From the NCBI GenBank assembly GCA_016789785.1, contig JAEUQE010000128.1, positions 1 through 24,069 of the forward strand: 24,069 bases of DNA. Direction: 5' to 3'. Both the position numbers and the translations under genes were made by a program. Positions within the stretch are counted from its first letter, which is position 1. Every line of letters begins with the position of its first letter. This DNA comes from Bryobacterales bacterium. GTDB lineage: Bacteria > Acidobacteriota > Terriglobia > Bryobacterales > Bryobacteraceae. The notes under the pieces are model-generated. The model was not told the origin of the DNA and made no database searches. It worked only from the letters and a program-made list of their open reading frames with translations. Of the stretch, positions 1 to 7,921 are shown one piece after another.

Positions 1-2
1 TC

Positions 3-2255
3 AACGTCAGCGGCGGGCTGACGATCCTCAACACATCGGTGCCGCAGGGCCGCGTGGGTGTGCCGTATGAAGTAGCGCTGCTCACAAGCGGAGCCACCGG
101 AAACGTGACGTGGAGCGCCGGAGGCAATCTTCCTCCGGGGCTGAGCCTCGCGCCGGCGACGGGCATACTTAGCGGAACTCCTTCGGTGAATGGCGACTTC
201 GTCTTCACTGTGACCGCGGTGGATCAGACCCAATCGCGAGCCGAGCGCACGTTCCAACTGACGGTTCTCAGCGGAATTCAGATCACGACAGAGTCGCTGC
301 AGCCGGGAGTGGTTGGCAGGCCCTATCAACAGGCGCTCTCCGCCACGGGCGGCTCCACACCCTATCGCTGGATCCAACTCTCGGCGCTTCCTCCGGGTCT
401 GAGTTTCAGCGTGGAGGGAGTGATCTCAGGGACGCCGACGCAGGCCGGAAACTTCCAGGTTGCGTTCAGTGTATCGGATGCCGCGAGTGGCAATGCATCG
501 CGAAACTATGGATTGACCATCACGGCACCGTTCTCGATCACAACGCAGTCCTTGATCTCAGGCACAGTGAACGCGAACTACAACCAGACGCTGTCCACCA
601 CGGGCGGCCGCGCACCGGTCACCTATCAACTGCTGAGTGGATCGCTTCCGCCGGGCGTGCTACTCGCTCCGGCGACGGGTGCGATCACGGGAACACCATC
701 GCGCGCGGGTGAGTTCACGTTCACCATCCGGGCGCTCGATGCGGATCAGCAAACGGTGGAGCGCACGTTCACCATCACGATTCAAGGGCAATTCCGCATC
801 ACGACGGACACACTGCCGGATGGCGAGGTTGGCGCGGGATATAACGCGACAGTCGCATCCACGGGAGGAACTTCCCCGGTCACATGGTCTGTTCCCGAAG
901 GCGCGCTTCCCGGCGGACTGAGCATCAACGCGTCGACGGGCGTCATCAGTGGGACGCCGAATGCCGCGGGGCGTTTCAGCTTCACGGTGCAGGCGGCGGA
1001 TGCCGCGGGACAAACGGCACGCCAACGCTTCACGGTGACGATCCTCGGGCGGCTGACGATTGAGACCGATGCCATCGCCCCGGCGGTGCTTGCGGCGCCC
1101 TATTCACAGGCCTTCCAGGCCACTGGTGGAGAGGCGCCTTATCGCTGGTCTGTCAGCGGGGAGTTGCCGCAGGGCTTGTCGCTCGACGGCGCTTCAGGCG
1201 TGTTGAGCGGGACGCCCTCGCGAGTGGGAACCTTCGCGTTTACCGTGCAAGTGCAGGATCGCGCCAACCGGTCCGCGAACCGCAACTTCACACTGACTGT
1301 GTCCTCCACGTTGACCATCACGGTCACGAGCCTGCCCAATGCGACAGCGGGCATCGAATATCGAGCAACGCTTCTTGCGTCGGGACTCAGCGGGACGCCG
1401 GTATGGTCGGTGAGCGGAGCATTGCCGGAAGGGCTCACCCTGAACGCAACCACGGGATTGATTAGCGGAACGCCTCGGACGAGCGGCTCCTTCGCGATGA
1501 CTGTGACGGTGCGTGATGCGGCGGGTGCGTCGGCATCCCAGCAACTCACGCTGACGGTGAACGCACTGTCGATTCCTCCGGTGGTGATCACTCCGGACAA
1601 CGTGGAACTGACGGCGCAGCCACCGGTGTCAATCACGTTGGGAAGCCCGGCTCCCATCGCGCTTACTGGCACTGTAACGCTGACGTTCACTGCCGAGGCC
1701 GGCGGCGACAATCCGCAGGTTCGTTTTTCAAACGGCAGCCGCACCGAGACCTTCACCATTGCGGCGGGACAAACGCAAGCAACGTTCAGCAGAGGCGCAC
1801 TGAGTCTGCAAGTAAGTAACGTTGCCGGCACGATCACTTTGACGACGACCAGGCTAACCGTGGCATCAGGGCTCGATGTGACACCGAGTCCCCTGCCTAC
1901 GCGCACGGTGCGAGTGCCAAGGTCGGCGCCCGTGCTGACGGAAGTGACCGCGCGCCGCAGCGGAAACACGCTTACTGTCGAAGTGGTGGGTTACACATCG
2001 ACGCGAGAGGCCGCGACCGCGGACATTCAGTTCACGGCGGCGCCGGGGGCGAATGTGCAGGGAACCAGCGTGAGTGTGCCGGTTACAGCCGCATTCTCGG
2101 CGTGGTTCCAGGATCCGCGGTCTCCCCAGTTTGGGAGCGCATTTACGCTGACGCTGCCATTCACGGTAACCGGCGATACGTCGAGCATTACGGGGGTGAG
2201 TGTCACGCTGGTGAACGGCGCGGGCCGTTCCACATCGCGATCCGCGGCGTTCTGA
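3..2255 (+). CDS. Putative-Ig repeat surface protein (5'-truncated by window edge)
   Basis: The frame is open from the first bases of the window, so this is the C-terminal 750 residues of a longer protein. It contains six tandem modules of about 85 residues, starting near 24, 282, 537, 798, 1059 and 1317. Each has the pattern I-T-T-x-S-L, a G-x-x-Y strand, L-P-x-G-L-S-L, G-x-I-S-G-T-P, then G-x-F-x-F-T-V-x-x-x-D. This is the signature of the 'putative Ig domain' (He_PIG, cadherin-like) found in secreted and surface proteins. A different beta-rich C-terminal region of about 220 residues follows, rich in Thr, Ser and Val and without Cys. The likely role is extracellular adhesion or scaffolding. 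The signal peptide and N-terminus lie upstream. No enzymatic motif is visible, and no sortase signal or autotransporter barrel is seen at the C-terminus. Confidence 0.85.
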   Translation, partial: NVSGGLTILNTSVPQGRVGVPYEVALLTSGATGNVTWSAGGNLPPGLSLAPATGILSGTPSVNGDFVFTVTAVDQTQSRAERTFQLTVLSGIQITTESLQPGVVGRPYQQALSATGGSTPYRWIQLSALPPGLSFSVEGVISGTPTQAGNFQVAFSVSDAASGNASRNYGLTITAPFSITTQSLISGTVNANYNQTLSTTGGRAPVTYQLLSGSLPPGVLLAPATGAITGTPSRAGEFTFTIRALDADQQTVERTFTITIQGQFRITTDTLPDGEVGAGYNATVASTGGTSPVTWSVPEGALPGGLSINASTGVISGTPNAAGRFSFTVQAADAAGQTARQRFTVTILGRLTIETDAIAPAVLAAPYSQAFQATGGEAPYRWSVSGELPQGLSLDGASGVLSGTPSRVGTFAFTVQVQDRANRSANRNFTLTVSSTLTITVTSLPNATAGIEYRATLLASGLSGTPVWSVSGALPEGLTLNATTGLISGTPRTSGSFAMTVTVRDAAGASASQQLTLTVNALSIPPVVITPDNVELTAQPPVSITLGSPAPIALTGTVTLTFTAEAGGDNPQVRFSNGSRTETFTIAAGQTQATFSRGALSLQVSNVAGTITLTTTRLTVASGLDVTPSPLPTRTVRVPRSAPVLTEVTARRSGNTLTVEVVGYTSTREAATADIQFTAAPGANVQGTSVSVPVTAAFSAWFQDPRSPQFGSAFTLTLPFTVTGDTSSITGVSVTLVNGAGRSTSRSAAF
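24..1560 (+). repeat. Six tandem ~258-bp Ig-module coding repeats
   Basis: In-frame modules of roughly 255-261 bp start near 24, 282, 537, 798, 1059 and 1317. They are diverged at DNA level but keep the protein pattern L-P-x-G-L-S-x and S-G-T-P. They encode the six Ig-like domains of the surrounding gene. The divergence indicates old duplications and not recent slippage. Confidence 0.8.
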
Positions 2256-2352
2256 GGACGGGCGGCGGAGTTACTTCTTTCGCCGGAGGTAACCCGCTGG
2301 CGATCGAAAATGGGGCTGCCACCGGACGCTCGATGTTACGATGGAATTCGGC

Positions 2353-3249
2353 ATGCGCGCGGTAATCGAGATTCTAGACGGGCCTCTGGCGGGGAGAACT
2401 ATCGCCCTCACGCCGGGCCAGAGTCTTTCCGTGGGACGCACGGCAAAATCGCAGTTGATGCTGCCGCATGATGGATTCCTCTCCGGAATGCACTTTCAGG
2501 TCGACTGCGGCGACGACGCGTTGATGCTGAAGGACTGCAACAGCAGCAACGGAACGTTTCTCAATGGGGACAAGGTCGCGACCCAGTTGCTGAAGGGCGG
2601 CGATGAGATTCTGGCTGGTCAGACGCACTTTCGGGTGCATCTGGAAGTGGCGGTGCAGGGCGGCAGCGTGGACCCATCGCGAACGACGACCGTGATGTTC
2701 ACGGTGCCGAAGCAGACGGGCATGATGCCCATGCCTGGTACGCTCTCGCCCCAGCAGCAGTGGGTGGTGAACTTCTTGAAGTCGCAGCAGGCGCCGTTGT
2801 ACGGGTTGCTCGACGCGGCGGTGGACCCGGCGATTCAACAGGCGATTGTCGGCGCCGGTGAACCCTACGATGTTGTCGCCCCGCCAATGCCTCTGCCGCA
2901 TCTGGTGCAGATTTCTCCGGAATCGCCGCTGTTGCTGGCGCTGGTTCGTGAAGGCTGGTCGAAGGGTTGGGTGACGTTCCTCACTTGCCGGCATCCGTTT
3001 GCGGAACTGCGCAATCATCTGCGCCGCTTCGCGATCGTGCAGTTGGAAGATGGCCAGCGCTTACCGTTCCGCTTCCATGATCCACGATTGCTGCAGTTCT
3101 GGCTGGCGGGCTGTTCGGCGGAGGAACTGGGGCTCTTTTTCGGCCCGCTGCTGGGCCTGGTGATCGAAGACGCGACGGATGCGTCGAGGCTGATTGAGTA
3201 TCGAGTGACGGCGGAAGGTCTGGCGCGGACGGTTCATCCGATCGGCTGA
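2353..3249 (+). CDS. FHA domain-DUF4123 fusion protein (T6SS adaptor-like)
   Basis: The N-terminal 100 residues form an FHA phosphothreonine-binding domain. Counting from the ATG at 2341, it has GR at 32-33, S48-x-x-H51 and S-S-N-G-T-F-L-N-G at 68-76. After a linker containing M-M-P-M-P, residues about 153-270 match the DUF4123 pattern: L-Y-G-L-L-D-A-A near the start, S-P-L-L-x-x-L-x-x-x-G-W-S-x-x-W in the middle, then L-R-R-F, F-R-F-x-D-P-R-L and F-F-G-P-L. DUF4123 proteins are known as chaperones or adaptors that load effectors onto VgrG spikes of type VI secretion systems, and FHA fusions occur in that family. No vgrG or effector is in the window. ATG 2353 is preferred (GGAA six bases upstream); ATG 2341 would add four residues. 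The gene converges on the PIN gene with a 4-bp gap. Confidence 0.75.
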   Translation: MRAVIEILDGPLAGRTIALTPGQSLSVGRTAKSQLMLPHDGFLSGMHFQVDCGDDALMLKDCNSSNGTFLNGDKVATQLLKGGDEILAGQTHFRVHLEVAVQGGSVDPSRTTTVMFTVPKQTGMMPMPGTLSPQQQWVVNFLKSQQAPLYGLLDAAVDPAIQQAIVGAGEPYDVVAPPMPLPHLVQISPESPLLLALVREGWSKGWVTFLTCRHPFAELRNHLRRFAIVQLEDGQRLPFRFHDPRLLQFWLAGCSAEELGLFFGPLLGLVIEDATDASRLIEYRVTAEGLARTVHPIG

Positions 3250-3253
3250 GCAC

Positions 3254-3784
3254 TTACGAATCGGGTGCGTTGCCGAACTCCAGGAGTTGCTGCGAAGTCG
3301 GGAGCGGCAGATCTGCGATTCGCAGCACCGGCAGCCCACAACCTGCGGCGAACACTGCGACGTTCCTGTCGTCGGAATAGAGAACGCGCGCCCCGCAGAC
3401 GAGTGCGATTGCGACGATCTGCCGGTCAAACTTCATCGCGTTCTTGGTGATGGGTAAGCCGTCCCTCACATTTCCAGCGCTTTTCGCCGCCCTCAAGCGA
3501 ATTGCCAACTCCACAGCCGCCCGCTGGTCGAAGCTCTCCACTCGCAAGAAGGAAGAGCGCCGCAAAGTGTCGAGCATTTCTGGTATGTCGAAGCCCTCGG
3601 TCACCAGCAGTTCCGCCAGTGCGGGCGCAGGTATCGTCACTTGTTCCCTCGATCGCTCCAGATGCTCAACCAGAGAGAGGACACGCTCCCTCGCGTGGAG
3701 CAGAGGTTGCCCGTCAGGCCCATGGCGCAAGTCGGCGTCTGGAAAGATCAGGAGGGAGAGGATGGTGTTGTCAAACGCGACCAT
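3254..3784 (-). CDS. PIN-domain protein (VapC-like putative ribonuclease)
   Basis: A 176-residue protein with the PIN layout of spaced acidic residues: D5 in an A-F-D-N-T-I-L strand, E58 in P-A-L-A-E-L-L, D120 in K-F-D-R-Q-I-V-A-I-A and D138/D139 in L-Y-S-D-D-R-N-V. These would form the Mg2+-dependent nuclease site. The protein is longer than typical VapC toxins (about 130 residues) because of an insertion around residues 18-45. A GAGGA site lies nine bases before the ATG. The upstream gene on the same strand ends 5 bp before this start, so the two are almost certainly co-transcribed. The partner is not a recognised VapB, so a toxin role is inferred and not shown. A non-toxin nuclease remains possible. 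Confidence 0.7.
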   Translation of the reverse strand: MVAFDNTILSLLIFPDADLRHGPDGQPLLHARERVLSLVEHLERSREQVTIPAPALAELLVTEGFDIPEMLDTLRRSSFLRVESFDQRAAVELAIRLRAAKSAGNVRDGLPITKNAMKFDRQIVAIALVCGARVLYSDDRNVAVFAAGCGLPVLRIADLPLPTSQQLLEFGNAPDS

Positions 3785-3789
3785 CCGGC

Positions 3790-4524
3790 CTATTCCTCGC
3801 GAAGAGCCCGCAGCGACTCAATGGGATTTGCGCGTCCTTCGGGTGGTGGCGCGAGGCGGCTGCGGAGCCCCTCAAACAGTTTCGAGAGCGGGGTCTCATC
3901 GAGAACTTCGAAGTCACTGATCTCGAATCGTTTCACGAGCCAGTCTCCCGAGGAGGCTCGCTCAAACGTCCCCGTGCCGTGAACTCGAATCGCTGGACCA
4001 AACAGGTAAGCAGCGATCCGCCGGGCAATCGCCTTGGTTGTGACGCAACGGTGGAAACGGTCGCCCGACCTCAGGTGCACGTTGACGCTTTGGTCGCGCC
4101 CCCCAATTTGAATCACCTCGCCGTCCAAGGATGCCGGTTGCGTCACCGGCCCCAGCGTATCGTCAGGATGCCGCCGGCGTCCAGGAAAATCAATGATGTG
4201 AGTACTCCCAAAGAGAAGTTGGCCAACTGCATTGTCTTCCGCCAGCAGGTCATCGATCTCGCGGTAGGCCTTCTGCGCGGCTGCCGGTCCTGCGCCGTAT
4301 CTCACCTCATCCAGACGGCGCTTCACTTTGGGTATGGCAACTGGTTCCACAAGAGCAACCGCACAAACGCTTCCGGCCTTCAATCCGTGGAAGTGCACAT
4401 GCGCATTCTCGCCAAGCAGTTCAGCGAAGTTCGAGAGATACTCCGCAAGCCGCAGCATCGGAATCGTTTCCGGAGTGAACACATCGATTTGTAGCTCGAA
4501 GCTTTCCGCGGCGTTCAATCGCAC
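3790..4524 (-). CDS. Uncharacterised protein paired with PIN-domain gene
   Basis: A 244-residue soluble protein that I cannot assign to a family. It lacks membrane segments and a signal peptide. Residues about 10-90 look alpha/beta. A short beta-rich segment near residues 130-200 (G-E-V-I-Q-I-G-G-R-D, then V-H-G-T-G-T-F-E-R, then F-E-I-S-D-F-E-V-L) resembles an OB-like barrel. It sits 5 bp upstream of the PIN gene in the same direction, the position usually held by an antitoxin, but it is three times the usual antitoxin length and shows no obvious DNA-binding motif. The given start is GTG at 4524. A TTG two codons later would have better spacing from the GAGAGGA site. Confidence 0.6.
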   Translation of the reverse strand: MRLNAAESFELQIDVFTPETIPMLRLAEYLSNFAELLGENAHVHFHGLKAGSVCAVALVEPVAIPKVKRRLDEVRYGAGPAAAQKAYREIDDLLAEDNAVGQLLFGSTHIIDFPGRRRHPDDTLGPVTQPASLDGEVIQIGGRDQSVNVHLRSGDRFHRCVTTKAIARRIAAYLFGPAIRVHGTGTFERASSGDWLVKRFEISDFEVLDETPLSKLFEGLRSRLAPPPEGRANPIESLRALREE

Positions 4525-4565
4525 ATCCTCTCAGTTCGGATTATGACAGATCCAGGCACGCGCGC

Positions 4566-5900
4566 TTACCGGTTGGCAAGCCGCGGGGCGCGGACATCCA
4601 TCTCCCACTCCGCGAGTCTTTTGCGCAACGAAGCGGCAATCGCGGGCTGCGCGGCGAGTTGATCATTGCGTTCCTGCATGTCCTCGGCGAGGTTGTGCAG
4701 TTCCTCCTTGCCACTGTCGTTCACCAGCTTCCAATCGCCATCGAGCACGGCTTTGCGATTGTTGGTGGCGCGACGGTACCGCCAGAACACCGTGCGCGGC
4801 TTGACCGCTTGCTTGCCCTGCCACTCCGGAAGGAGATTCATGCCATCCAGCTTCGGGAGCTTCGCACCGGCGGCATGCAGAATGCTCGCCGTGATGTCCA
4901 TCATCAGCGACACCTGCGAAGTCTGCGAGCCAGCGCGGAACACACCCGGCCAGCGCATCAGGCAAGGCGTGCGAACCCCGCCTTCCCACATTGACGACTT
5001 GCCGCCGCGGAGTGGATTGTTGCTGCCCACTTGCGTGCCGCCGTTATCACTCAGAAAAATCACCCAGGTGTTCGCAGCGGCGTTGCGCTTCTCAATCGCG
5101 GCAAGCACCTTGCCGACGTTGGCATCCATCGACTCCACCATCTGCGCGTAAATCGCGCGATCGCCCTTGTTGCTGAACGTGCGATGCTTCAAGCTTTGAT
5201 ACGGGCTGTGAGGGGCAGTGAATGGCACGTACAAAAAGAACGGCTTGTTGCCGCGCTTTGCCAGCCACTGGGCACTGCGATCGCCAATGAGATCGGTGAG
5301 ATAGCCATCCACCTCAACCGTCTTGCCATTGTGTCTGAGTACGTTTGCGCCGTCCTCTTCACGATGCGTGAAGTAGTCGGCATTGCCGCCAAGGATCCCG
5401 AAAAACTCATCGAAGCCATGGCGGTTCGCCGAGAACTTGTCGAGATAGCCGAGGTGCCATTTGCCGATGCACGCTGTGTCGTAACCGCGCTGCTTCAGCA
5501 ACTGTGCGATGGATGGCTCGCTTGGGGGAAGCCCCAGTTCGCCGCGTGCGGCCAGCCATTCCGCGTCATCATAGCGGCCCACATTGCCGACGCCGATCGC
5601 GCATTCGAGGCCGCCCACGCGCTGTTGATAGCGCCCCGTGAGCAGTGCGGTGCGGCTTGGAGTACATTCCGGGGCATTGCAATACGCGCGCGTGAATCGA
5701 ACGCCCTGCTTGCCGATGGAGTCGATGTGTGGCGTGCGGATGTCCGTGGCGCCTTCGATGGAGAGATCGGCCGAGCCCATATCATCGGCCATGATGAGGA
5801 CGATGTTCGGAGGCGCGGCCATGCCGTGCAACGCGCCGGTAGTCGCGCCTGCCATCGAGCCCGCCATCGAGCCAAGCAACGCTCGCCGGGACATGTTCAT
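4566..5900 (-). CDS. Sulfatase (arylsulfatase-type), Tat-exported
   Basis: A 444-residue alkaline-phosphatase-superfamily sulfatase. After the signal it opens with P-N-I-V-L-I-M-A-D-D (metal-binding D39/D40). The sulfatase signature C79-T-P-S-R-T-A-L-L-T-G-R makes Cys79 the residue normally converted to formylglycine. W-H-L-G-Y and a later S-D-N-G-G-T also match the family. The N-terminus has S-R-R-A-L-L-G followed by a long Ala/Gly/Met stretch, as in twin-arginine signals, so it probably acts in the periplasm on sulfate esters, perhaps of polysaccharides. The substrate cannot be read from the sequence, and no sulfatase-maturing enzyme is in the window. The start ATG (5900) overlaps the stop of the S9 peptidase as ATGA, with GAGGA six bases upstream, indicating translational coupling. 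Confidence 0.9.
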   Translation of the reverse strand: MNMSRRALLGSMAGSMAGATTGALHGMAAPPNIVLIMADDMGSADLSIEGATDIRTPHIDSIGKQGVRFTRAYCNAPECTPSRTALLTGRYQQRVGGLECAIGVGNVGRYDDAEWLAARGELGLPPSEPSIAQLLKQRGYDTACIGKWHLGYLDKFSANRHGFDEFFGILGGNADYFTHREEDGANVLRHNGKTVEVDGYLTDLIGDRSAQWLAKRGNKPFFLYVPFTAPHSPYQSLKHRTFSNKGDRAIYAQMVESMDANVGKVLAAIEKRNAAANTWVIFLSDNGGTQVGSNNPLRGGKSSMWEGGVRTPCLMRWPGVFRAGSQTSQVSLMMDITASILHAAGAKLPKLDGMNLLPEWQGKQAVKPRTVFWRYRRATNNRKAVLDGDWKLVNDSGKEELHNLAEDMQERNDQLAAQPAIAASLRKRLAEWEMDVRAPRLANR

Positions 5901-7921
5901 TTGTGATCCTCAAACCAGTTCACGATGCTCAGAATCTTCGCGATGTGATGGCTGGGCCGGCGCTGGATGCCGTGCGGTTCGCCGGGCACGCGGACTAACG
6001 CCGTCTTCACGCCGAGAAGCTTCAACGCCTGATAGTACTGTTCCGATTCCGACATCGGAGTGCGATAGTCCTCTTCGCCGGTCAGCACCATGGTCGGCGT
6101 CTTGACGTTCTTCACAACCGAGAGCAGCGACCGTTTCTCGTAATGCTCCACATGATCCCATGGGAAGCCGGGGAACCAATACTTCGTCGTGAAATTGCCG
6201 ATGTCCGCGGTGAGGTTGAAGCTGTACCAGTTGATGACGGGATACACAGTGACCGCGGCACGGAAGCGAGTGGAACGGCCGACCATCCAACAGGTGAGCA
6301 CGCCGCCACCGCTGCCGCCTGTCACGAACACGCGCGCCGGGTCGATGTAGCCCTTGGCGATCACGGCATCGACACCGGCATCCAGGTCATAGAAATCATC
6401 GCCGGGATAAGCATGATGGATCAGGTTGCCGAACTCGCCACCATAGCTTGTGCTGCCGCGCGGATTTGTGTAGAGCACGACATAGCCCTTCGCGGCCATC
6501 AACTGCTTCTCGAGATCGAAGCGATCCCCATAGTTCGCGAACGGACCACCGTGGATTTCGAGAATCAGAGGGTACTTCTTCGATGCGTCGAAGCCCGGCG
6601 GCTTGATGATCCAGCCCTGCACCCTGCGTTTGTCTTTCGAGGATTCGTACCAGATCTCTTCCACTTTGCCGAGATCGCGCGCGGCGGAGAGATCGTCGTT
6701 CACCGCAGTGACCACCTTCGGGATGCCGCCCTGAACGGAGCCTGTGACGATGTCGCCGGCGACATAGGGCGTGGTGTACGTGCTCGCATAGTTGCCGTTC
6801 GAAGCGACCGTCGCCGAACCGCCGCGAGAGTACGCGCTGGTGCCGCTGCCAACATTGCCCGTCAGCTTCTTCATAGCGCCATCCAAAGTGATGTGGAAGA
6901 GGCCGGTGTTGCCTTTGTCGTCCGAGGCGAACAGCAATCCTTTGCTGTCGCGCGTCCATTGAATACCTGCGATGTCGCGGTCGTAGTCGGCACGAATGAC
7001 GCGCGAGCCGCTGCCGTCGCGGTTCATCACATAAAGCTTCGTCACCTGGTAGCCCTGATATTTGTCGTCGAAGCCGAGATAGGCGATGTAGCGGTTGTCG
7101 GGCGAAACCTGCGGCGCAGTGTCCGGTCCTTTGCGGCGCGTGAGTTGCTTCATCGCACCCTTGATGGGGAACTCGTAGATCTCACTGTCGAGCGGTTCGA
7201 GATCGGCATCGGCACGGCGATTGGCAGAGATCAGAAGAGAGGAGCTATCCGCGCTCCATACCGCTTCACCAGGGCGGAACGGATCGCCGCCATGATGAAA
7301 GTTGCCCTCGCTGATCTGGCGCGGCGTGCCTCCTTCGGCGGGAATCACGAACAGGTGGGTGAAGCCGGGCTTCAGGTATCCAGGCCCGTTGAAGCGGTAG
7401 ACCAGACGGTCGACAATCATCGGCGGCGCGGCCCATTTCGCGCCTTCTGGCGGCGCGGGCATCCCTGCAACCTTCTTTGATTCCGCAGGCACCAGCATGG
7501 AGAACCCAATCCACTTGCCATCGGGCGACCACGAGACACCCGCAGGCGACTGAGTCACGCTGGTGAGCTTCGCTACCTGGCCCGTGTCCATGAAGCGGCG
7601 GTAGATCTGCGGGGAACCATCGCGATCGGAGACGAAGAGGAGTTGCGATCCGTCATGATTCCAGCGCGGCGATGTGTCGCTGTGATTGCCCGTGGTGAGC
7701 GGGCGGTGATCGCTGCCATCGACGTTCACAATCCAAAGATTCGAGCGGCGCTGGTCAGCCATGATGTCGGCGAACTGACGCACGTAGATCACGCGCTTTC
7801 CGTCAGGCGAGATCTGTGGGTCGCCAGCCGTTTCGAATTGGAAGACATCCTGCACAGTGAGCAGTTTGGATTGCGCCTGCATCAGCAGAGCGCCGCAGAT
7901 CAGGACTGCGATGGTTCGCAT
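5897..7921 (-). CDS. S9 family (prolyl oligopeptidase-like) secreted serine peptidase
   Basis: A 674-residue protein with an N-terminal signal peptide (M-R-T-I-A-V-L-I-C-G-A-L-L-M-Q-A-Q). WD40-like/PD40 propeller repeats cover roughly 30-400, with recurring S-P-D-G-K and S-x-D. An alpha/beta-hydrolase catalytic domain covers about 420-674. Nucleophile Ser537 lies in G-G-S-G-G-G, with the acid at D618 (G-E-E-D-Y-R-T-P) and the base at H650 (G-E-P-H-G). The oxyanion-side motif is H-G-G-P at 457-460. This is the layout of dipeptidyl/acylaminoacyl peptidases of family S9, often periplasmic in Acidobacteriota and Bacteroidota. A GGGAG site precedes the ATG. The start overlaps the end of the CPBP gene by 22 bp and the stop overlaps the sulfatase start, so the three form one transcription unit. 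Confidence 0.92.
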   Translation of the reverse strand: MRTIAVLICGALLMQAQSKLLTVQDVFQFETAGDPQISPDGKRVIYVRQFADIMADQRRSNLWIVNVDGSDHRPLTTGNHSDTSPRWNHDGSQLLFVSDRDGSPQIYRRFMDTGQVAKLTSVTQSPAGVSWSPDGKWIGFSMLVPAESKKVAGMPAPPEGAKWAAPPMIVDRLVYRFNGPGYLKPGFTHLFVIPAEGGTPRQISEGNFHHGGDPFRPGEAVWSADSSSLLISANRRADADLEPLDSEIYEFPIKGAMKQLTRRKGPDTAPQVSPDNRYIAYLGFDDKYQGYQVTKLYVMNRDGSGSRVIRADYDRDIAGIQWTRDSKGLLFASDDKGNTGLFHITLDGAMKKLTGNVGSGTSAYSRGGSATVASNGNYASTYTTPYVAGDIVTGSVQGGIPKVVTAVNDDLSAARDLGKVEEIWYESSKDKRRVQGWIIKPPGFDASKKYPLILEIHGGPFANYGDRFDLEKQLMAAKGYVVLYTNPRGSTSYGGEFGNLIHHAYPGDDFYDLDAGVDAVIAKGYIDPARVFVTGGSGGGVLTCWMVGRSTRFRAAVTVYPVINWYSFNLTADIGNFTTKYWFPGFPWDHVEHYEKRSLLSVVKNVKTPTMVLTGEEDYRTPMSESEQYYQALKLLGVKTALVRVPGEPHGIQRRPSHHIAKILSIVNWFEDHK

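Noticed and set aside
3502..4494. A 330-codon plus-strand frame across the PIN/partner pair
   Set aside because: It is Arg/Pro/Ser-rich without domains. The minus strand gives two tidy coupled genes with PIN residues and ribosome sites.
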